From positions 117,550 to 181,549 of the forward strand of contig QLIY01000254.1 of assembly GCA_003260075.1 (NCBI GenBank): a stretch of 64,000 nucleotides of DNA. Direction: 5' to 3'. Source of the DNA: Phallusia mammillata. Its lineage: Eukaryota; Chordata; Ascidiacea; Phlebobranchia; Ascidiidae. The position numbers and the translations under genes were made by a program. The first letter of the stretch is position 1, and the number at the start of each line of letters is the position of its first letter. Below, in pieces: positions 36,217 to 48,978 of the stretch. The notes under the pieces were generated by a model, which was given only the letters and a program-made list of their open reading frames with translations, did no database searches and was not told the DNA's origin.

Positions 36217-36419
36217 CAGTGTTCTTCCACAGTTTTCGTCTCCTGATGCAACAATTATCCGCATTTTGGCTAGTTCACAGACATGAATTTTAACAGTTAA
36301 GTTAGCAAAAAAAAAATACGAGTGGATATTGCAAATCACTGACATTTAACGACGTTTTAGGGAACCCCCATTCACCCGTTGATACCCATGTTGTGGTGCA
36401 CCCTGGTTAAAGACCGCTG
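36217..36419. mobile_element. Possible hAT-type MITE, 203 bp
   Basis: The left end CAGTGTTCTTCCACAG and right end GGTTAAAGACCGCTG resemble hAT termini. No convincing 8-bp duplication flanks it. Confidence 0.4.
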
Positions 36420-38147
36420 TAAGCCAAATAGTAACTAAAAAAACGATAAGTCAGGCACAAATAGAGGCAATCCTTTTGTCTTATACTTTCGAACAATGAT
36501 TATACTTTCTTTTTCTTACCGTATAAAAAAACTAATATTCATCACATGATGTTAGTTTGAAGAAACATTCGGTAAAAACGCCATCACATAAAACCAATAT
36601 TTGCTCACAATCAACCATTAACCGCAGTTGAATTCCTTTTACACCACCAGTTAAGGAGAAAGGCGCTTTTTATGAGACTTTTGCCCTTTGGTGGGTGTGA
36701 TAGGAAGTTAGGTGGATTGTGTGACAATTTCTCTCGCTTTCTTGTTACGTCACAATGCTGTGAATAGAACAAAGGTAGCGGAACAGTATGTTTGTTTACA
36801 TGCCCGCCCCGAACAAAGGCCTTCAATTATGCTCTGACAGCGGGCTTAGTTTTTGACTCACGCTAAAATTCAGACGAAAAACCAGTTTGTTTTGAAATTA
36901 CTCAACCAATTTCCTTAACCAAACACGAACCCGTGTGAAGACTAACCCTTGACATGTAAACTGACTGACAGGCTTGTCTCACAAAAATTCGAACCCTTAC
37001 ATTTCACAAACTCTACGGATCTTACGCAATATAGCTATTTGGTCAATAACGTAAACACATTACCTACCCATGTGACCTTTACAAAACTCAAACTTATATG
37101 TTTTATGTCCCTCCAATTGCAGATGTAAAACTAAGATCGTAAAATTTGAAGTAAAAGTGCTTTGGGGAATGTAGGAGGATATTTTTTGGAAAATTAAATT
37201 CTGCCCAGAGGTGAACAAAAAAAGATTTACAAACCTGTACCTTCGGGATAGGTTTGATGAGCTTATAGTACAAAAAAATTAAATACCAACAACGTTTGTC
37301 ATTTGTTAAGCCTTATGGCCGGCACATGGTTTTGCTTCTACATGATGTGCCAAGGTTGGGCAGACTTGTGCTGACAAGGGCGCGTCACAGTTAACCAGCT
37401 TGTACAACAAGCGACCGCTATTAACGATTACGGTCGTTGCCTTTTACTGCTTCAAAACCACGCGCTTCCTGTGGGTTAAGATAACGTGTTTGACTGTGGT
37501 CCTTTCTCGACGTTGTTATCGCTTGTACAGACAAGGCAAATCCCACACGTAAATTTTAATACTGAGAATGTAATGAACAGGTCACATATAAATCTCCTAC
37601 AGTCGCCATGGGCACCAACCTTTTTTTGGTACTGCTCCTGCTGGATGCCATTGTCTGCTTTATGCTTAACTATTTTCCATATCGGACTCCGGGTTTTGTG
37701 AACTGTAGTTTAACTACAGTTAAAACAATCACACTGTTCTATCAGAGAGTAAAGGCAATTGTGACGTTATACTCGATTTTATGAAACCCATTTTTTACTA
37801 TAGGGACAGTATAGTCTTTCCAGCTTTGTGGATGACAACACATTCAACGAGCCTTTAAACAACGTATTAAGTTTGTTCTGTGGTCATCAGAGTCCTTCCT
37901 AAAAGCTCAACTAAGTATTCTCTTCTAGTTTCTTTGGGAGGTAGAAAGTTGAAACGCCAATACACGATCTTTAAAATACTAATAAAGTCCTGAACCACTT
38001 TCAGCGAATTTTAATATTAGTTTAGGAGAAATTTGTTGTTACAGGCAATTTGTGTTCACACCCCTAAACAGCTTGTGAGGCACATTGGAGTATTCGGCCC
38101 ATTTTTGAAAAAGGCAAAGTATTTCCCACCATTCCCCTTTGTTAATG

Positions 38148-38425
38148 TGTCTGGACAAACACAAGGTCACTGCGGACCACTGTAAGCAGCATTAGATGTA
38201 CATGCTATTGCCGCACACCAGTTTATGCACATCAAAGATTTTCATAAGTTTGAGCATCACACTAGCTCCCTGATTACACTTAGGGCCACTGTGAGCAATA
38301 TTGGTTGTGCACGCTGTGGCCAGAGATCAGTTTATGCGCAGCATAGATTTTTGTACGTCTGGGCACACACAATAACTTACTGAGTACACTGAAGACCACT
38401 TTAAACATCGTTGGTGGTCTAATTT
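38148..38425. repeat. Degenerate tandem repeat, about 110-bp period
   Basis: CCACTGTNAGCA..ATT.G.TGTGCA/TACATGCT.. units begin near 38177, 38286 and 38396. Shared landmarks are CAGTTTATGC(A/G)CA and GATTACACT/GAGTACACT. Divergence is high and there is no spacer, so this is an old genuine tandem array. Confidence 0.6.
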
Positions 38426-39985
38426 ACATATTATGCGATATTGTATCGTGCATGTAAGATATCGTGTGTTGTGCGCTGAGAATGTAGCAGAACCACGCAG
38501 CTTAAAGGAAACATTCCTCGCCATCTTTTGGGCTGAATAATTACCAACACCGTTAAAATCGTGTCAAAATTTTTGGTTTGCGATTCACACTTTAACTTGT
38601 GACCGGTTTTCTTAATGCGGCACGTGCCTTCGTCGTTGTGGCATATTCCGTGCTCGCTAATGAGTCACGTAACTAGATGCGTATCACAAGGCTACGTTAC
38701 AAGGGGTCCTGGAATTCTAAAAGGCATTTTTCTACCTTTTTTCACCTCCGATCCGATAAGTCGGTCTGTTTTTTTTTTAATCTTGTGCGAAGCCGTACCA
38801 CGATTGGAATGCCAATTTCAAAAGTGTGGTGACTGTTTCTGCTTTATTTTCACGCTGAATTGATATAAGATAGTTTCACGTGGGTGTTGCGTCAGTTTCA
38901 TTAGGGGATTCCCGGAATTCTTACGTAATGACGTCATTTGTAGGGTTCAGACCGGATCAAGCCGCTTTGTTGAGGATCAAATTTAGTGGCGAACTATGCC
39001 GCGAATTCTTGTGGTCTTACGATCCCTGACACCAAAAACTACCACATGTTATGGACCCGTGGATGCCTGCAATGTGAAAATGTGTGGACAGCGAAAGGCG
39101 TTTACTTTTGGAGGCTAAACGATTCGTTTCGTTTAGATTTGTGTCATTGGTTGATGATGTTTTTAACAGCTTGGGACTGGTTGTTAAGTTTAACAGAAAA
39201 CTGTTTGAACTTAAAGAATATTGAATATAATTATGGTGATCCTTTGATAACAACCGAAGTAGTAAGATGGAATATAAATCTCGATTTAAGGAAATTCCCA
39301 CTTGATTCTATAATATACTTGTGAATCATGTCAGAAAATTGGACGTTGTGGTAATATAACCTTAGTATTTTGTGGAAATGTGGAATGTTAATCTCAATTT
39401 TCAGGATATTTTCGCATGAATGCTTGACACCTAAATGTAGACGGGCTGTCTTGTCTGTGTTTGCAATCTCTATCGTTCGTTTGTGCTCCAGGCTAGTCAG
39501 GGCATGGAATCCACACCACAACAATATACAAAGGATTGGTTATATGCAGCTCAGGAATCATCGTTTGTCGTTTGTGAAAACATGTTTTTAATGTATTGCA
39601 ATATTGAATGTGATTTAAACTCTGCTGGCACGAGCTTAAGTTATAAAAAACGTATCTTTTTTGTTAAAAAGGTATGAACAAGATATGGAGTACACAACAC
39701 TTGTAGTGAATGTGATGCAATGATCAACTTAGGGTTCTGTGTTTTTCCTTTCTCTAGTCCACATATCCCCCTTAGTGTGTTTTGGGGTATATCAAAGAAA
39801 GTTACAATAATCCCAAAATTAACCTAATCCAAAAACAATTAATTGAACAAACTACTATACATAGTTTTCACGTACTCTCTGTGGTAATGTATTGCGGAAA
39901 AGTTTGTTTTTTATCCCAAACCTTGTTTTTTTTTGTTAGTTTAAGCTGCACAAAACAGGATCTATATCGAGCAAACCAACCCCTA

Positions 39986-40210
39986 AATTTACGGATTTTA
40001 CTTTCTCATTATCAATCTTTTCTGGGTAAATCCGTTAACTTTTTTAACCTACAATGGCTCACTGAATTTCAAATTTAGAATGTACGTCTGCACCGGGGGG
40101 GGGGGGAATTTACGGATTTCACTTTCTCATTATCAATCTTTTCTGGGTAAATCCGTTTTTTAGCCTACAATGGCTCACTGAATTTCAAATTTAGAATGTA
40201 CGTCTGCACC
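39986..40210. repeat. Direct duplication around a G spacer
   Basis: Copies at about 39986-40094 and 40107-40210 flank a G run at 40095-40106 (ten plus flank bases). The right copy lacks a few bases. Confidence 0.85.
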
Positions 40211-40814
40211 GCACCCGATTTAAACAGCTTATTCGACATACTTACAATTCGCGATAACATTTCTTCAGTTGCTCCTAATGGGCGTGTAACATTGGTAGCT
40301 TAACCACAGTACAAACAGTTTCACCCTATACCGAAACTCCCAACCACAAAAAAAAAACATTTAACCCCTCCCGTTTCTAGCCGACAAAACCCCGCCTATG
40401 CAAACTTCAAACTGTTGTATTTTTTACCCATTTGCAAATCCCTAACAGTGTGTGCAGGCTAAACAGAATTTCGTGCCACGAACACCGACAACGCATAGCG
40501 CGGTTTAAACCAACCTTACTGCTTTCAAGGTCCTAAAGTTTACTCTGCAAGGCCTATACGCGTTGCTCTCACGGTGTTAAGTATCTGCAACCTTGTCCCA
40601 CTGACAATCTGTCTTCATACTCGGTTTTCAGACCGAGGTGTCTTATTAAGCACCGGCTGGTGTTAGCTTTAAGGCTTTTGCGGTTGACTTTGTCGCTCCA
40701 TTTGTACTTGACTTGCGTTCAGTAGCTGTAAATCACTTCTAGTTGACCCTAATTAAAACACACTTGTGTTGTTTTTGGTTATATCGGCTACCGCACTACG
40801 GAATTTTAAGCAAG

Positions 40815-40985
40815 GCTGGTCCGAACCCGATTTTTTGTAAAAGCCCAAATTGGGCCCGAAAGTTAATGGAGTTGGGGCACAATGAGGAAAAGTGTGAAGT
40901 CAGGCCCGAATTAAGACGGATTTTTTCAAACTTGCGCCTAAACTTGACCCGAAAACCCGGCTCGACTTCTCTGCAACACTTTGCA
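40815..40985. repeat. Dispersed GCCCGA-type repeat, copy 3
   Basis: Contains GGCCCGAAAGTTAATGGAG, CAGGCCCGAATTAAG and GACCCGAAAACCCGGCTCGAC, matching the family seen at 3915 and 44385. A 139-codon frame that starts at 40743 crosses it and is not a convincing gene. Confidence 0.45.
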
Positions 40986-42140
40986 GCGTTTTTAGTTGAT
41001 AAAATTAGCATTATTTACTGCGAAAACAAATTGGACCAACAATTTGTCTTTTTAGACACGATATTAACAATAAATTGGATTGCTCTTTTTTTTATTATTA
41101 TTTTGAACCTTTTCCAATTTAAGCACATAAAACGTCGTTCTTTACTATTCAATTTGTCGTAATCTTTTTGCTTTGTTCAATCACGAATCACGGGAGGGCA
41201 ACGCTTATTCGTGAATTCAACAATGGGCTGTAAAAAACCTTTGACGAAATCGTGATCTTACAACAGTCTTGTGCGTTTATCTAACAAGGTCACGTAACAA
41301 TTATGGTAGTTTACATTTTGAAGTATCTTTTGGCACCACAACAATTTAAAATGCGAATTATGTGGCCTTATTGTCCTGTTGTGGTGCAGAATTGCTTGTT
41401 TAATGATCGAAAAACATGACTTATAACAATTATAGGGATAAAGTGCTTTTGTGCTCATAATTTTGACAATAAATCGAGATACATTTTGCAGCAGAAACGT
41501 GAGTAAATCTTATTTTAACTGTTTAATTTGGTTCTTTAGATCTCGATTTGAATGTTTCCGCCGTATTTCAACTGTAATAAAACCTTACTGAGAACTTTAG
41601 ATTTCGGAGAAGCATTTATTTGACGCAATAACAGCAACGGAAGCTATTTGTGCGGTCTGAAAAAGATGCACGTTTTTTGTGCCATAAAGTAACACCCAAG
41701 TGGAAAACCATCTGCATAAGTTTTTTCGCTGATTATTGGCCTAAAGTGTATATTTCATAACATTGTGGCTTGGTATTTTTCTTCATCATTTTACGTGCTA
41801 GTACTTAACAAAACCATTTTCCTCCATTAAATGGATTTACACACCTTTTTTAGACTTGAAGGCATTTGTTGACCTACTAAGTTTGCTTTTTCATATTACT
41901 TCCAGCAAGACTTACCGCTTTATGTGATGGGCACAGATTTAAAGCCGCATAATTATTGGTTGGGTTCGTTCAAGTTTAATAAGTGGCAATTTGGTGTCTG
42001 TTATTTCAGTAACAGATGTGGACTAAAGTGCATCCGTGATAACCAGACAGTCAACACTTTTACACCTGGTATTTCAGGCTACAAACATTCTTGTAATATT
42101 TCAAAATGTTAATAGACTACATACGCATATGTGATGTAGT

Positions 42141-42320
42141 CAGTGGAGGGATTCAAACTTTTTGTCAGTCGGTTCTATCACAAATGTCATATGTTTCAGT
42201 CGATTCTGTTACAAAAAGTCCATTGACAGTAACCAGTAATGAGAACCGGTTCGCTGATCTCATAACATTTCGTGAAACGGTTCTATAGAACCGGTGCGAA
42301 CCGGCTGAATCCTACCACTG
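42141..42320. mobile_element. hAT-type MITE, 180 bp
   Basis: Termini CAGTGGAGGGATTCAAAC and GCTGAATCCTACCACTG are inverted repeats. The interior is rich in GAACCGGTTC. The flanks GATGTAGT/GTTGTAAT match at six of eight bases, so the target duplication has decayed. Confidence 0.7.
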
Positions 42321-42928
42321 GTTGTAATGTATTTACTGTACACAAGTCCTTTGCAGTTTAGTTTTAATCAAGTGGTATTAAAAAGGACCAGTGCTATTAG
42401 TTTTGGGAACCTAAACAGTGATACTACAGTTGCTGCAGTCTTCAAAAACCTTTGCAATTTCGCAATCAACTTAAAATAGGCAAAAAAGCTTGACTAAGTC
42501 TTTTCATTCCCCCATTGACCTCAATCTAAGATTCGCCACTTCCTTTCACGCAAAAGAACACACCTTCAGTGACGTCATTGTGCTTAGCGACAAAGGGGCT
42601 ATGTGACGTAGACAAAGTGTGGTGGCAGTGAGTAAGCATACTTGAATAGTGTGAGCTTGTCGGTTTTGGACACGGCCTGTTGGTACAAGCATAGGATTTC
42701 CATCAAGCGAAACGACTTGATTTCACCTTGGTTGTCATTTTTTGGTCTGCTGGGCGTACGATAAGGGTTTTAAGGATGAATCTTATGAATTTTATCTGGT
42801 ATATAAATAGCGCCCATAGATATAGATCCATTTTTTTTACTTTTCTTACCTACCTTTGACGTCATAATGGTGCTTGTCCACCCTTGACGTGCTGCTTTTA
42901 ATTTAAGCTGTTGTTATTTTTAGCATTT

Positions 42929-43655
42929 GCCAATTTGTACATATTTTTTCAGGTACTTGAAGCACTGATACTCAAGGTCTTGTGCCTATTTATAACACCT
43001 AACACAGCAGAAACCAGTTAATTCCACCACATTAGTAAAGTGTTTACTCAAATATGATAAAAACTTCGGCGACCCGACAAATATACTTGCGCTGTTTGAG
43101 TTGTAACCCAAGCCGAACCGGAACAGCTATAGTAGTTCTCATAACAAACGCACAACGAACATGAAATCTTTCATCAAGCATGTTCTCAAAGTGCCACTGA
43201 ATTGTGAACAATCTACTGTGTGTATGATATTTACATTGACTTACTTAAATATCTATCAGTTAATTTGAATTGGGAAGAATGGGGGGGGGGGCGCCAATTT
43301 GTACATATTTTTTCATGTGCTTGAATCACTGATATTCAAGGTCTGTGCCTATTTATAGCACCTAACACAGCAGAAACCTAGTTGCAACCAGTTAATTACA
43401 CCACATTAGTAAAGTGTTTACTCAAATATGACAAAAACTTCGGCGACCCGACAAATATACTTGCACTGTTTGAGTTGTAACCAAAGCCGAACCGGAAAAG
43501 CTATAGTAGTTCTCATAACAAACGCACAACGAACATCAAATCTTTCATCAAGCATGTTCCCAAAGTTCCACTGAATTGTGAACAATCTGCTGAGGTGTAT
43601 GATATTTGCATTGACTTACTTAAATATCTATCAGTTAATTTGAATTGGGAAGAAT
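42929..43655. repeat. Direct duplication around a G spacer, about 360 bp per copy
   Basis: The largest spacer duplication: copies at about 42929-43280 and 43293-43655 around G run 43281-43291. The right copy has an extra AACCTAGTTGC-type insertion and several SNPs. Confidence 0.88.
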
Positions 43656-43802
43656 GCAAATATTATGTTGTTGTGCAACTAAATGAGAGAGATAGCTAAC
43701 TTATAGGCTGCTCCAATTTTCCTTTGCGTTATTAAATATGAATAAAATATGAGATCTTTTTCATGTGGTTAGTTTGTGTCCGTTTGTTGTTTTTGGGCAA
43801 GA

Positions 43803-43915
43803 AAAACCTCCGGGAACTCACTTTGAGTCTTTTACATATTCTAATTAGACGGGGGGGGGGATGTTTTAAAACCTCCGGGAACTCACTTTGAGTCTTTTAC
43901 ATATTCTAATTAGAC
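43803..43915. repeat. Direct duplication around a 10-G spacer
   Basis: Two copies of about 48 bp (43803-43850 and 43867-43915) around exactly ten G (43851-43860). Confidence 0.85.
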
Positions 43916-44091
43916 AAATCTGATTTATTAGACATACTTTACCAACAGAACATTTTGTAGGTCTGGTTTTACTTGCACATTTAGCACGAAGTAAAGCCAC
44001 TGGTGTTAGTTCCGCTTGACTGCACACCGAAAGCAGTACCACTGGCCTTAAACCAACAAAACAAAAACCTCAAAACCCTTTGCCCTTTCAG

Positions 44092-44268
44092 ATTCCAGCA
44101 GCAGTACGGTTCATGTGCAGTCAACCATATCGTCAGTTTCCATGGAGATTACCACGTGCCGTCATGACGAGCTGCAGTGCCGGTCACACTTCAGCGATTG
44201 CGTGCCGAACGCACTCATCTGTGACGGATACTTTGACTGTTGGGACGGATCTGATGAACTGGGCTGCG
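44092..44268 (+). CDS. LDLa exon (third module)
   Basis: Acceptor TGCCCTTTCAG, donor CTGCG|GTAAGA, 59 codons. The module CRHDELQC..CVPNALICDGYFDCWDGSDELGC has all six Cys. Confidence 0.82.
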
Positions 44269-47216
44269 GTAAGATTTAGTTTGTCCATAAAAGTGAATAC
44301 AAGCAATCAAATACTCTCACCTTATTGCTTTTATTGATCATAAAAAGCCCAAATACGGCGAAATTGCGGTAGGAAGTATACTCTGTGTAAAGTAAGGCCC
44401 AAATCCAGCTTGTTTAATACAATTAAGCCCCCTGAACGCGGCCCGAAAAGTCCTGTCTACCTTTTTTGCAGCACAAGAGGCAGTTATTTCGGTAGATAAT
44501 AGGACAATTCTTAAAGATGATACTTCATTGAAAGTGAACATAAGCAATCAAAATTTCTTCTTGTTGAGTTTTATTGGTTATTTTAAGGTAATTTGCTATA
44601 TCCAAACCCAAGTCAACGTTTTTTGCTATTTATAGCTATAATTTAATAAAGTTAATTTTGTCGTTTGGGTGAAAAAGTTTCCAAGATTGCTCAATTCTTT
44701 TTTAAAAAGTGTAAACCTGGACTCGTATTCTGTTGTTTGAAGGTGTGTCTACTTTCATTTGCCCAACCCAACGCGAATCACGTTCAAAAACAGGCAACAG
44801 TTCCTTCTTACAGTTGACTGCACTAATTTGCCACAGGCCTTATGACGTAAAACAGATGTAGCACGTTTTAGCGGCCCCGAAGGCGCGTAAATTAATAAAG
44901 GCGGTTTACTAAACAATCTACGGCCACAAATAGAAGATAACTTGATCGGTGTGAAGCAATCAAGCGTGAAGGCTCCCAGAAGTCGTTTAGCCCGAACTAG
45001 TTCACATGATTCGCCAAATAATAAAAGCGATAAGTTATTGAGAGAAGCTCTTTGTCTGCTGCTCGGCAGGTTTTGTTACGCTCGCACGGAATTCAAATTT
45101 ATTATCGATGAGGTGTGAATAACGAATGGTGCAATTTTTGGATTCAATGTTGACAGGGTAAATACGATTCCGAAAAGCTTGCTACCTGGTTTCTATTGAT
45201 TTTGTGTAGATTAGGGCAAGGCCAGATCCCTTTGACACTTTAACGAATTGAATGTTTTCGGACACTCCTGAAAAGGTGCAAAGAATGTGAATATTGATAT
45301 TGGAGAAAATCTGTCAACCTGTTCTAGATTTAGGCGTTACAGCGATTTGAGTTATTGAATCGGCATACTTAAACTGGCACATATTTCTGCACACGGAGAA
45401 TAATGTGTCCATTTGTTCAATGATAAAATACATATGGGCTTGCTCTGCAATATTTTGATCTTAATAGAAGCATCAACTAATATCCTTAAATATAACTGGT
45501 GACGATCCATTTTTTAAAGAAGAAACTTATATTTAGACTGAAATGGGTTTGGAACGTGGTAAAAAGGTCAAAGTTCACATGTACTTTCAATATTTTGTTC
45601 AATGCGATTCTCAACTTACGCATTTGGCACCCCAAGTTGACTAATGATGTCAGAATCTTCACTTCTAGCATGTTTTTTTACCGGTGGTCGTTTGTGTTTT
45701 TTAGGATGCGGACGGGATAAGTACATGTGCGTCAACGGGCAGTGCGTGAGCGCCTCCTACCGGTGCGACGGTTATAACGATTGTGGCGACTACAGCGATG
45801 AGGTGATCGGGTGCGTCGTTGTCGCCGAAAACATCAAAGAGGAGCGACCATCGGAGGTTAAAACCAACAGTACAGCGAACAGTTTGACTGGCAAAATTAC
45901 GAACAATTCAAGCACAATTTCTACGACAACCAATAAAGATATCAACGTCGTAGGTACCAGTAGTACTGCAAATTCAACCGTCCTCACTGGTACCAATAGT
46001 ACCGCAAGTTCAACCGTTCTCACTGGTACCAGTAGTCCCATAAGTACCACACTTTCACCGAGTACCGGGAGGACCACAAGTACCACACTTTCACCGAATA
46101 CCAGGAGGACCACAAGTACCACAATTTCACCGAGTTCCAATAGTACCGCAAATACGAACAGTCCCAGTGATACCAACATTAGTGTCAACACAAGTAACAC
46201 TACAGGTACAACGAAACCGACAGGTACCGCTAGTGCCATAGGTACAACAAACCACTCAGAAGTAACGTCTGTTGTAAAACGAACCACCACTGCGGGGGTC
46301 GCTACGACTGCATCAACAGCCACCACTTCATCATCTACCGCAGCCGAGTCTTTCGCCCGGGCAGTGTGCCCTCCAGTGGAGATTTGTCTCAACGGTGGGA
46401 AGTGTGAGGTGGAAAAGAATATAGTGTTCTGTCGGTGCCCACTCGGTTTTATAGGTAAGTTACCCACTTTTGAAAACGCAAGCGTCATGTTTTGCTTGTA
46501 TAAGATCAGTGGTTCCCAACCGGTGGTAAGCGTACCACATTGCGCATTAGTGTGCTGAGCATTTCGTTGTGCTACATTTTTAGATTCAGTGTTTAACAGT
46601 TGTCTGATTAAAAAAAGTTTTTTCTAAGCACGGGTGGTACGCGGTGACGTACGTAACCTTAGTGGTACGCGACCACAGAAACGTTGGGAATTACTGTATT
46701 AGATACACCATGCAACAGGGAAATATTTATTTTGTGTTTGTGTTCAATAAATACATGCTTTGTTATAAGTTAGTGATAAAAGCATGTACGATTTTACAAA
46801 ATGAGCTTTTGCGCGCTTAACAGTAGTGCAGCGATTTTTTTCTATTTCCCACCGCTTGGGTTCTGCACTATAACGTTTTAACGATAGGCTACGTTGCTAG
46901 CTTTTTCCGGATTGGTGGTGATTACGTACAATGGTGTCGCTATGTGTTCCGTCAATAGACGAAATAAACTAAATTCAAACCAATACAAGATCATATAGAT
47001 CTTGGACAATAAAAAATATTTTAAACTGATTTGATTTGTAAACAGTTGCATTTGCGTTAAATTCACTATATTGCATTTATATTTGTAGGTTCTATTTGCG
47101 AGATCGAAGACTGTACGATTGGAAACGTGTGTGGATCAGGAACTCGACTCCTTCCGTCTGTTTCATGGCTGATGATTAGTTGTGTTTTATTATTTTATCA
47201 TTTCACTGCAAATTAG
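44092..47216 (+). CDS. LDLa/mucin/EGF protein with GPI-type tail (3 distal exons)
   Basis: Exons 44092-44268, 45705-46454 and 47089-47216 join with all junctions in phase 1 and encode about 351 residues ending TAG at 47214-47216. Order: short Ser-rich linker, LDLa module (CDGYFDCWDGSDELGC), second LDLa module (CDGYNDCGDYSDEVIGC), a Ser/Thr stalk of about 165 residues with imperfect repeats (STVLTGT, TSTTLSP), one EGF-like module with six Cys (CLNGGKC..CRCPLGFIG), then GSGTRLLPSVSWLMISCVLL-type hydrophobic C terminus without a basic cytoplasmic tail. This suggests a heavily O-glycosylated, GPI-anchored surface protein. The acceptor at 44092 needs an upstream exon. Exon 3 at 30434 (phase 1) is compatible and carries related modules. 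Whether this is one gene or two is unresolved. Confidence 0.75.
44385..44475. repeat. Dispersed GCCCGA-type repeat, copy 4
   Basis: GTAAGGCCCAAATCCAGC, AATTAAGCCCCCTGAACGC and GGCCCGAAAAGTCCTGTC match the pattern at 3915 and 40815. It lies in the intron after 44268. Confidence 0.4.
45705..46454 (+). CDS. LDLa 4, mucin-like stalk and EGF exon
   Basis: Acceptor GTGTTTTTTAG, donor TATAG|GTAAGT, exactly 250 codons. It has one complete LDLa, then a Thr/Ser-rich region with N-glycosylation sites (NST, NNS, NTS). The TACCA..AGTACC-type DNA repeats inside indicate expansion by small duplications. It ends inside the EGF module. Confidence 0.82.
46507..46696. mobile_element. hAT-type MITE, 190 bp, in LDLa-gene intron
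   Basis: Termini CAGTGGTTCCCAACC and GTTGGGAATTACTG. Flanks TATAAGAT (46499-46506) and TATTAGAT (46697-46704) differ at one base. Inverted GGTGGTA(A/C)GCG motifs sit inside both ends. Confidence 0.85.
47089..47216 (+). CDS. Terminal exon: end of EGF and GPI-type hydrophobic tail
   Basis: Acceptor TATATTTGTAG. Gives SICEIEDCTIGNVCGSG, then a hydrophobic stretch (WLMISCVLLFYHF) ending three residues later. The small residues GSG followed by about 10 spacer residues and a hydrophobic tail fit a GPI attachment signal. A short transmembrane anchor is the alternative. Confidence 0.75.
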
Positions 47217-48978
47217 AACGTTACTGTTTTACTTTCTAATTTGTTTTAAATTTAACAAAAACGTTATTTATTGCACAATGCACTTTATACGTTATTTTAC
47301 TTGCTATGCGAATTTTTGCCCCATCTTGTCTGAACTGTGAAATGCACTTTGCCAATGTCATACATTATAGTTCAGGAGTTCCCAAACATTTTACCACCAA
47401 AGTTCTTCCATGTAATTTAAGAAAACACTTAAGTTGGCCCTAAGGTTGTGAAGTCATGAGCTAATTCTTTATCTGTTTAACTTTTAACTATAAACGCTAC
47501 CCAAACAATATGCACCAAAAGAAAATGTTATTTACTGCTAAATCATTTAGTTCATGTTTTGTAAAAGTTTTTCGCTTCTAAGTTTTAAAGGCAAGTTTTA
47601 AAGCAAGCAACGCGTTGCCGTAAATTTGTTTTGGTGATTTTCTGAAATTGGTGCTAGTGATATCCGTTTATGTAATCTTTTCATGCAGAAGTTAGTCAAT
47701 TAATGCACAGAAACATATTAACTCATTTACATATCCCTGACAATCACCAAAAACATGTTTGTCCCTTGTTAGGCTTGCACTTTGGCCTGCTATGCTATAT
47801 TACATCTACAAACCATCATGCTGATATTTTCTTGACTATGCCTGTGACATTATGCTGCTCTCATATTGGTGTATATTTTCATATTTGTTCCAATCATGCC
47901 ACATATTTCTGTTCCAAAGCTCTTATTCATACAGCCTGTTCATACGCGTAAGCATTCTTGGTACGAACGGTGCTCGCGTGCTACCATTTTACATTATATA
48001 GCTGCTGGCAGCTTCTTATGCACGGTTTTATTGCAAAAAAACGTTTTCTTCTTATATTGTTCGAAGGTGTCTAGCATGGTGTAGGAACAAACTGAAAGGA
48101 TGCCATCGTTATGCCTTTGTTTCTTTGTTTTTCTGCTTATGCCATTACAAGACACCGATTGGGATTTGTTTTTGCTATCCTTGTTAAATTGTGTCTTATT
48201 GTATATAGGCTACAAAACTACATGAAAGAGACCTGAAACACTACAAAGAACATTTTAGTGACATTATTGATTTAATATTCAATTAAGATTAGTACCTTTT
48301 TTAGTATCAGATTAGACTGCATTCAGAATATGTAGCAGAATCCAGAAATGCAGAGGTATGCCAATCTACAAAATTATAACAATTGCCGAGGGCCCTTCAA
48401 CGGGAACATGTACTTCAGTTTGAAGAGCCGGCAGTAAAAGTTTGCCATCGATTTTGGAAGTTGCTCTAGATCCCGTTAGGATCTGGCTCACTTTCACCAT
48501 AGCTCCTAGACCACTTCATGTTGCAGAGGGCCCTTTCCAATGTGCTTTGCTAAGAAATTAGAGACAGATGTTCGATGGAGTTTCTTTTTCGGGTAATCCG
48601 GTAGCTAAACAGGCCAAAGTTCGACTTGAATTTTCAAGGGCAAATAGCTAAGTGTTGGCTGTCGTGCTGCAGGCCAAATTAAGCCTTGTTCTAAAAAATA
48701 AATGTATAGTTGTATGGATTGAATTTAAATTTACCCCTTTCACAATTAAAAAACTTTCGATATTATGCAATTATTTGCGCCATTATTTCCTTTGTGACGA
48801 AACAAGGTCAACAATGGTTGTCTGATTCAAGAAATGCAAGCAGCAAAGTTGTGAGTTGTTTTTATTCAGGTTGGTCGTTTGTTTTTGTTGCTCAGCTGCC
48901 TAAAAACAAGTGCAGAAGCGGCCGAGATCCGCTCGAAGTGGAACAAACCACTGGTTGTTCACAATCTGATCACAAAAC

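Larger units (their letters stand above)
32700..44091. other. Gene-poor interval or large alternative intron
   Basis: No convincing exon chain. It holds a hammerhead-like tail, hAT-like elements, a 110-bp tandem repeat, SINE fragments and three spacer duplications. If exon 3 of the LDLa gene splices to 44092 this is part of a 13.7-kb intron. A 51-codon frame at 33181-33333, bounded by AATACAG and GTAAGC, could be an exon, but its phase 0 does not fit that gene. Confidence 0.5.

Noticed and set aside
40743-41162. 139-codon plus-strand frame
   Set aside because: Crosses a dispersed GCCCGA-type repeat and ends in AT-rich hydrophobic sequence; chance is likelier than a gene.
45790-46488. 232-codon minus-strand frame
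   Set aside because: It is the antisense shadow of the Ser/Thr-rich stalk exon; the plus frame has splice sites and known modules.
47369-47420. hAT left end (CAGGAGTTCCCAAAC)
   Set aside because: No matching right end or duplication was found nearby.
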